This document shows, in pieces, positions 58,591 through 64,000 of a stretch of 64,000 nucleotides of DNA. Position 1 is the stretch's first letter; every line of letters starts with the position of its first letter. Source of the stretch: Tyto alba (Eukaryota > Chordata > Aves > Strigiformes > Tytonidae); the NCBI RefSeq assembly GCF_018691265.1, contig NW_024881316.1, positions 27,071,819-27,135,818 on the forward strand, written 5' to 3'. A program made the position numbers and the translations under genes. Under the pieces are notes generated by a model, which was given only the letters and a program-made list of their open reading frames with translations, searched no databases and was not told the DNA's origin.

Positions 58591-59142
58591 ATATTACTAA
58601 TTTGGATTAAGAACAATAAGGTAAATTATTCCATGAGACATTTCAAGGAGAAAAATACACTTGCAGTGTCCTTGTTATTCTCTGTTGCCATACTCCCTGT
58701 CAGGGGAAGAGAAGCTGAATAAGAAGTTGGGTGTGAAAACCTTACATTCATACTTTCTTCCACAAATTTAGAGAATATCCTTCCTCAAAGACATCAGCAA
58801 TCCTACAATTAAGATTATTATAACAATTCTATATATATGAAAAAAGCAATCAAGTGGCATGTGTTCTACCTTTTTAGTGTTTTAGAAAAGCTAATAAGTG
58901 TAAATGAAATATACTATCTAGCACTATTAAAGAGGTTTTATTAGAAAGGACATTCAAACCCAAAGAAGCTGTTACAAACAAGCCTGCTGTTGATGGATAC
59001 AGCCTTTGTGAAACAGAACATCATACACCCCTAAGTTCTAGCAGCAGTCATGAGCCTCAGATCCCTGTCTTCACATCTTAAAAAGAGGACTTAGTATAGT
59101 TTCAGATAAAATTATTGCGAGTTGTAATTAATCAGTTTCACC

Positions 59143-59160
59143 AAAAAAAAAAAAAAAAAA
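59143..59160. repeat. Poly-A (18)
   Basis: An 18-A run in intron 8 with no recognisable retroposed body in front of it. Confidence 0.85.
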
Positions 59161-60821
59161 TTTCTCCTCTTCAATCAGTAAAGACAAAATTTCCAGCTCA
59201 GCAACTCTGTTTTCAAAGAGAATTAAGAATCTAGAGAGAATAAAATCATTACTTGACTTCCTTAGTGCCAAGAGTGATATTACCCTGGAGTAATGCATTC
59301 TGTATTGTTTAACAGCAGCTGATATAACTGAGGAAGCAGTGCTAGTAGACATTCCTTCCATTCCATGCCTTCATCCATCTGGAAAAGGTGACTGTTTCTA
59401 AGTGTACTGACCAAATTGGAAAGCAATATAAAGAAGAGTTATTATAATTTTGACATGAATATGAATTTATAAGCATAGGAAAGGCATTAAATATGTCCAT
59501 TTCACTAAGAATCAGCTGAAAATAACATAATGGTGATTATTATTTGGAAAGAGTAAACACAATAAGCCCAATTCTAGCAATTAATTACTAAAAGCTGTTA
59601 ATGAATAAATATGAACTTATTGTAGCTACTGGAGCTGAATATTAGGAAATATTTGAACATTACAAGATATACTTAGCTGTATATATTATTTTTTCTTAAA
59701 GAATTCTGTGTAGAAACCTGTTTTCTATGTTGCAGGCTTCAAACTAGACTGGAGAAAATTTCTAATAAAAATAAATGTAAATAAGACACTAAATGGCACT
59801 GTAAAGGAGGTAATAAAGCTAAGTAGGACATATATACATATCTGAAATAACTCAGTATTTCTTCTCTTGAAGGAAATAAACTGGCTGTAATCTCACAGAA
59901 ATTATATTTTATTTATCTTTAGTTAGTTTTGATTTGGTCTTGTTTTGTTTTATTTTTAAATTTGATTACAGTCTTAGGATCTGTCTATTAATGTCTGAAT
60001 ACCCTGCTAGTGTGAAATCATTTATTTGTTGGATATAATAACAAGGGCTATGTTTGTTCTAATAAAATAACAATACCAGAACATGCAAGCAAGCATGAAA
60101 CTTTATAATCTCTCCTGTTAAATCATTAAAACAATACCTGGATATGTTTTTAGCTGAGATTCTCCAAGACGATTTCTGAGAATGGTTCAAATTAGTTTAA
60201 ACCAGTACTGCTTCTCGTAGGCAGCTTGCTAGCAGCTGTGCTGGTTTGGAGGGCAAGAAATTTTCATTTTACAGATGTAGGCTGCTTTGTGTTGGTTGGC
60301 CTCTGAGAGAGAATTGTTCCAACCATGTTTAATATACTGGTAGAGATCTACTTACAAAGTCCAGGGCAAATCATGAGTAAGAGAAATCAGAACTCTATGA
60401 TGAAATAATAGTATAGGTTTGAGAGTTAAATACCTTTTAATTTACACTTCTCTGTGGACAAAGGCAATTTTACTAAGGCAGAGGGGAAAATATATCTGTG
60501 CTAAAATTGTCAGTTTTCTAGCAATTAAACTAAATGATTTGCAATTTCAGACATTTGCAATTTACATTTTCCAGACATTCTTCTGACAATTTTTTTAATT
60601 TCTGCAACAGAAGCTGCAGAAACTACACATAGAAAAATTAAAACTATTTGAATATCACTTTACCCTAAAAAAAGTAGAAGAAATATCACCTGCAGTTTTT
60701 ACACCTCAGAACTTGTTTTATACAGTATGGTATTTGACTCTAACACATTGTTTATTGAAAGCAAGGACGAAATTTTGGTTTCCTATCAGATTCTTGTAAA
60801 TGTTGGCAAGGTTTGTAATAA

Positions 60822-61040
<219 letters not shown>

Positions 61041-61599
61041 TAATTTTTCACTGAATTCTTACTATTAAATGTAATTGAATATTAACAGTGGATTGGATGT
61101 TCAAAGGTGTTTGAATGAGGGTCATTATGATATTCTAATCCAGTTTCTAACCTAGCACAGACTGGATGAATACATCCAGTGATTTCTGATTTCTATTTTT
61201 TCAGAAACAGGATGACATAGACACTGAAGTGGTCTGAACAGCAGGCTGAAACCGTATAACTTCATCTATCTCTTTCTCTCTTCAGGCTAATATATAATGT
61301 CAAGTGTGGTCTTACTGAGCCTCTCCTCTAATTTTTCACCAGTAATACCAAAATCCCTTAGTCTATTTTCATTGTTTGGTGGGTGAAGCTTGAATACTGT
61401 TCATCTGTGCTGTTTTGATGGTGACTGCCCATTTTTCCAAGTTGGCCTGTTAATATTCACCAGTGCAAGCCCAGACAAGGTATTGGATTATACCATATCT
61501 GTTAGAAAAAAATACTAAATTTTTTATACCTTTGTCAAGTCCCAATTTCTCAGTACAGGAATTCAGATTCACCGATTCCCAGGTCAGGATTAAGATGAA

Positions 61600-62440
61600 A
61601 TTAGACCAGTGATTCTTCAGCTCAAAAACCTAGATTTTATTTGTTCATAACAGATATTGGCATGAAAAGTTGTCAGTAAATCTTGCAACCTCTGCAACAA
61701 GTGGCAAAAAGCCACAGTACACTGACAAACCACAAATCTTACAAGGCACACCAACAACGCACAAAATAAACATATCCCAACAGCCTTAAACATGCCTGGG
61801 CAAGCCTTACTGTATATGCAGGGATATAGGGGTAGAGAATGGAAAAAGAAAGGAGAAAAAGAGGGGAGACAGTAAGGGAGAGAGACAAAAAGGAAAGATT
61901 TCACATGTCCTGGTTCCAACATTGGTCCAGCCAACCTAGTGGTCCAGTTCCGGAAAGGCACCACCACTCAGGGCTTCAATTCACATCCTTTTATAACCCC
62001 TTGCCCCTCCTCTGGGTGGGTACTTGAACTCATTAGGCTAATTAAGCAGTCTGCTTCTAGAGTTCTCTTGGATTTGGTGCATGTGTAGTTTGTACCTTCA
62101 GAGTCTTCTGAAAATGGGTCAGTGGGCTTAGAGATCATTGGGGAGTTACTCCTCCCTCCTTGCAGGCATGAGCGGTGTCTGGCCTTTCTTCTTAGCACAT
62201 GTGTTGTAGAAATGGCTTCTCTGTTGACACTTTATGGAGTCACAAAAAATAGGGAAGTTCAGCCTCAGAAAAGTGTGGTCCCACCTCTGTGGGTCGCTTC
62301 TCTACTTAGCACATCTTCCCATCATAGCCCGAGTGTGTCCATAGAGACCCTTTCCTTTACCAAACTTCTTTAGATGTTTGAGACATTAACTGTGTCACAC
62401 ACAGTGAATAAAATCCCCTTGAGAGGTGTTGGGAGGCTGT
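61600..62440 (-). mobile_element. Probable avian ERV LTR, antisense
   Basis: On the - strand a TATAAAAGG box (+ strand 61987-61995) is followed about 350 bp later by AATAAA (+ strand 61636-61641), which is the R/U5 layout of an LTR. The upstream U3-like part (62050-62400) is GC-richer than its surroundings and has the character of ERV LTRs found in bird genomes. I could not set the ends or a target duplication, and no internal retroviral sequence is seen. Family is not assigned. Confidence 0.6.
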
Positions 62441-63211
62441 TTCTTCCTAAACTGATGGTATCATTACTGTTATGAGAAGAACTGGAAGCAGTTTTGTCAT
62501 TGTATGTTGCCTACTACTTCCCTTTACAACATGGTTTTCTTTTGCTTATAACGCTGCCAATAACTCTGAAATTCCTTTCAAAGACAATTAGACATTGTAA
62601 TCTTAAAAAAATATTGTCTAAGGAAGTACTCAGAGTACTACACCCATGAGTACTTTAGCTTTTTGGATTCATATGAAAGTCAGCCTCTTTCATCTTGCAC
62701 AATTCATGACACACAGGTATTTCCCTATCTCTTTATTGGGTAACCAGTTGGATCACACTTTAGCCAAATATTTTCTGAAAGATCTTTTCACTTGCTGGTT
62801 ATTGAAAGTTATCAAGAAATATGGTGTCAGATTAGATCTTTGTGAGTAGCAGCACAACAAAAATTGCAAGACTAGGCCTCTTTACTAAAAGTATGAACTG
62901 TATTAACAATGACCAAAACATAGGCTTAGTTATATAGCTGAGTACTCAGACTGGATTTTTTTTTTGCCCAAGTACTATCGGTGCTACTATTATTTCTCTG
63001 AGTTATGTATTTTCTGTGGTGAGATAGAAGTTTCCAGGGTCTAAAAAAGGTACTGTGTTAAAAACTGGAGTATACATTTGAGAGTTATATTACATTAAGT
63101 GGGTTGATCTCTTTGCAAAGCAGGCAAATGTGTAATTTCTTAGCAAGAACTGATTTCAGACATGCCAAGTACATTTATTTTCCCATGTGACATTTAGTGT
63201 GTGTGTGGATA

Positions 63212-63239
63212 CACATGCATGCTTGTGCATGCATGCATA
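63212..63239. repeat. Alternating ATGC/ACATGCAT tract
   Basis: A palindrome-rich run of GCATGC units after a short GT repeat. The purine-pyrimidine alternation is of the kind that can adopt Z-DNA or hairpins. Confidence 0.6.
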
Positions 63240-63417
63240 GGGCAGTTATTTATATTAGGATGGAAGAAGCAATTCGCAATTCACCATTTAGATGATATAA
63301 AAAGAATAGTAACATTTACTTGAAATGTGTTGGCTACTGCTTAAGTAAACAGTATTAAATTGATTGCGTAAAAGCCTAGCTGTGATTGAAAACTGTAATG
63401 CTAAAGTTATCTACTTT

Positions 63418-63501
63418 GTTGTTTGGTTTGTTTTTCATGTTTTTTTGTTTTGGTTTGGTTTTTATTTGTTTGGTTTGTTTGTTTGTTTTTTTTTTTTTTT
63501 T
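63418..63501. repeat. GTTT/GGTTT-rich tract ending in poly-T
   Basis: Impure tandem GTTT and GGTTT units ending in about 16 T. A low-complexity intronic tract. Confidence 0.8.
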
Positions 63502-64000
63502 AAATATGCTTTTAAGTGCTAGCTACTGTGTGAATCTGTCTGTTGCAGTGTTGATCAGTCAACAGGTCAATGATATCTAGTAACTATAATGGAACAGTGG
63601 CAGAACTAGATGCAGAGATTAAGATCTCAGTGTACAAGATCTTTAGTTTCTGGAAGTTTCTATAAAAAACAGGATCCTGTCAAGAGTAATGAGGTCTAAA
63701 GAGGAACTGACTGACTAGGGTATGATTTTGTTGAAAAGGGAAACTGAACAGAATTATCCTTCATTATCAGAGTTTTTATGAGAGACCTAAATTTTATGTT
63801 GTTGAAATCTGTGGTATATAATTTCTTCAGGAAACTGCAGAAAGTTTAAAGTAATAGTATTTTTTAAAATTTAATAGTTTTTTATAGAAGAATTATGTTA
63901 ACTGACTTAGTATAACCCTGGAAATTGCTTTATTTATTGAAACTTGATCATCTGTAACAGTTTAAAAATGCAACAGCTGGGCTAGAATAAAGTTGAACCT

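Noticed and set aside
60230..60330. TGTGCTGGTTTGGAGGGC stretch considered as an LTR start
   Set aside because: Only about 15 bases resemble avian LTR ends; no polyadenylation signal, GC-rich body or other end was found.

Overview
The window is about 64 kb of vertebrate, almost certainly avian, nuclear DNA. It is AT-rich and intron-dominated. The evidence for a bird is a set of CR1 LINE copies with the typical (ATTCTATG)-type 3' tail, several GC-rich avian-type ERV solo LTRs, and no recognisable SINEs. I cannot name the species.

One protein-coding gene is visible, on the + strand: an internal part of a CUB and Sushi multiple-domains gene, best matched to CSMD3. Nine exons were found by reading protein similarity and splice sites: 1497-1577, 1732-1845, 12268-12456, 16564-16710, 30696-30884, 39946-40131, 46917-47111, 50823-50996 and 60856-61029. 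They total 1449 nt (483 codon equivalents), run on without a frame break, have GT-AG introns, and are all phase 1-1. In order they encode one Sushi domain split over two exons, one CUB domain split over two exons (probably the last CUB of the protein), and then five Sushi domains with one exon each, which is the start of the C-terminal tandem Sushi array. The protein's start, its transmembrane segment and its cytoplasmic tail lie outside the window.

Introns make up about 98% of the sequence. Intron 1 is only 154 bp; the others are 3.7 to 14 kb. They hold: solo LTRs of one related GC-rich family at 3511-4485 (-), 23402-24435 (+) and 29131-30153 (+); a more distant LTR at 41224-41945 (-); a young-looking solo LTR of another family with a perfect 5-bp target duplication at 8647-9141 (-); an LTR-like block at about 61600-62440 (-); a nearly full-length but decayed CR1 at 17285-20897 (+), with remnants of an ORF1 esterase and of ORF2 endonuclease and reverse transcriptase; and several CR1 fragments. 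Simple repeats and long poly-T runs are common.

I found no RNA genes, CRISPR arrays, independent second gene or convincing new system. The most testable observations are the inverted LTR/CR1 pairs flanking symmetric exons (possible circular RNA), the paired loss of one CUB disulfide with the calcium triad kept, the 154-bp intron with a weak donor, and two sense-oriented LTRs inside intron 4.
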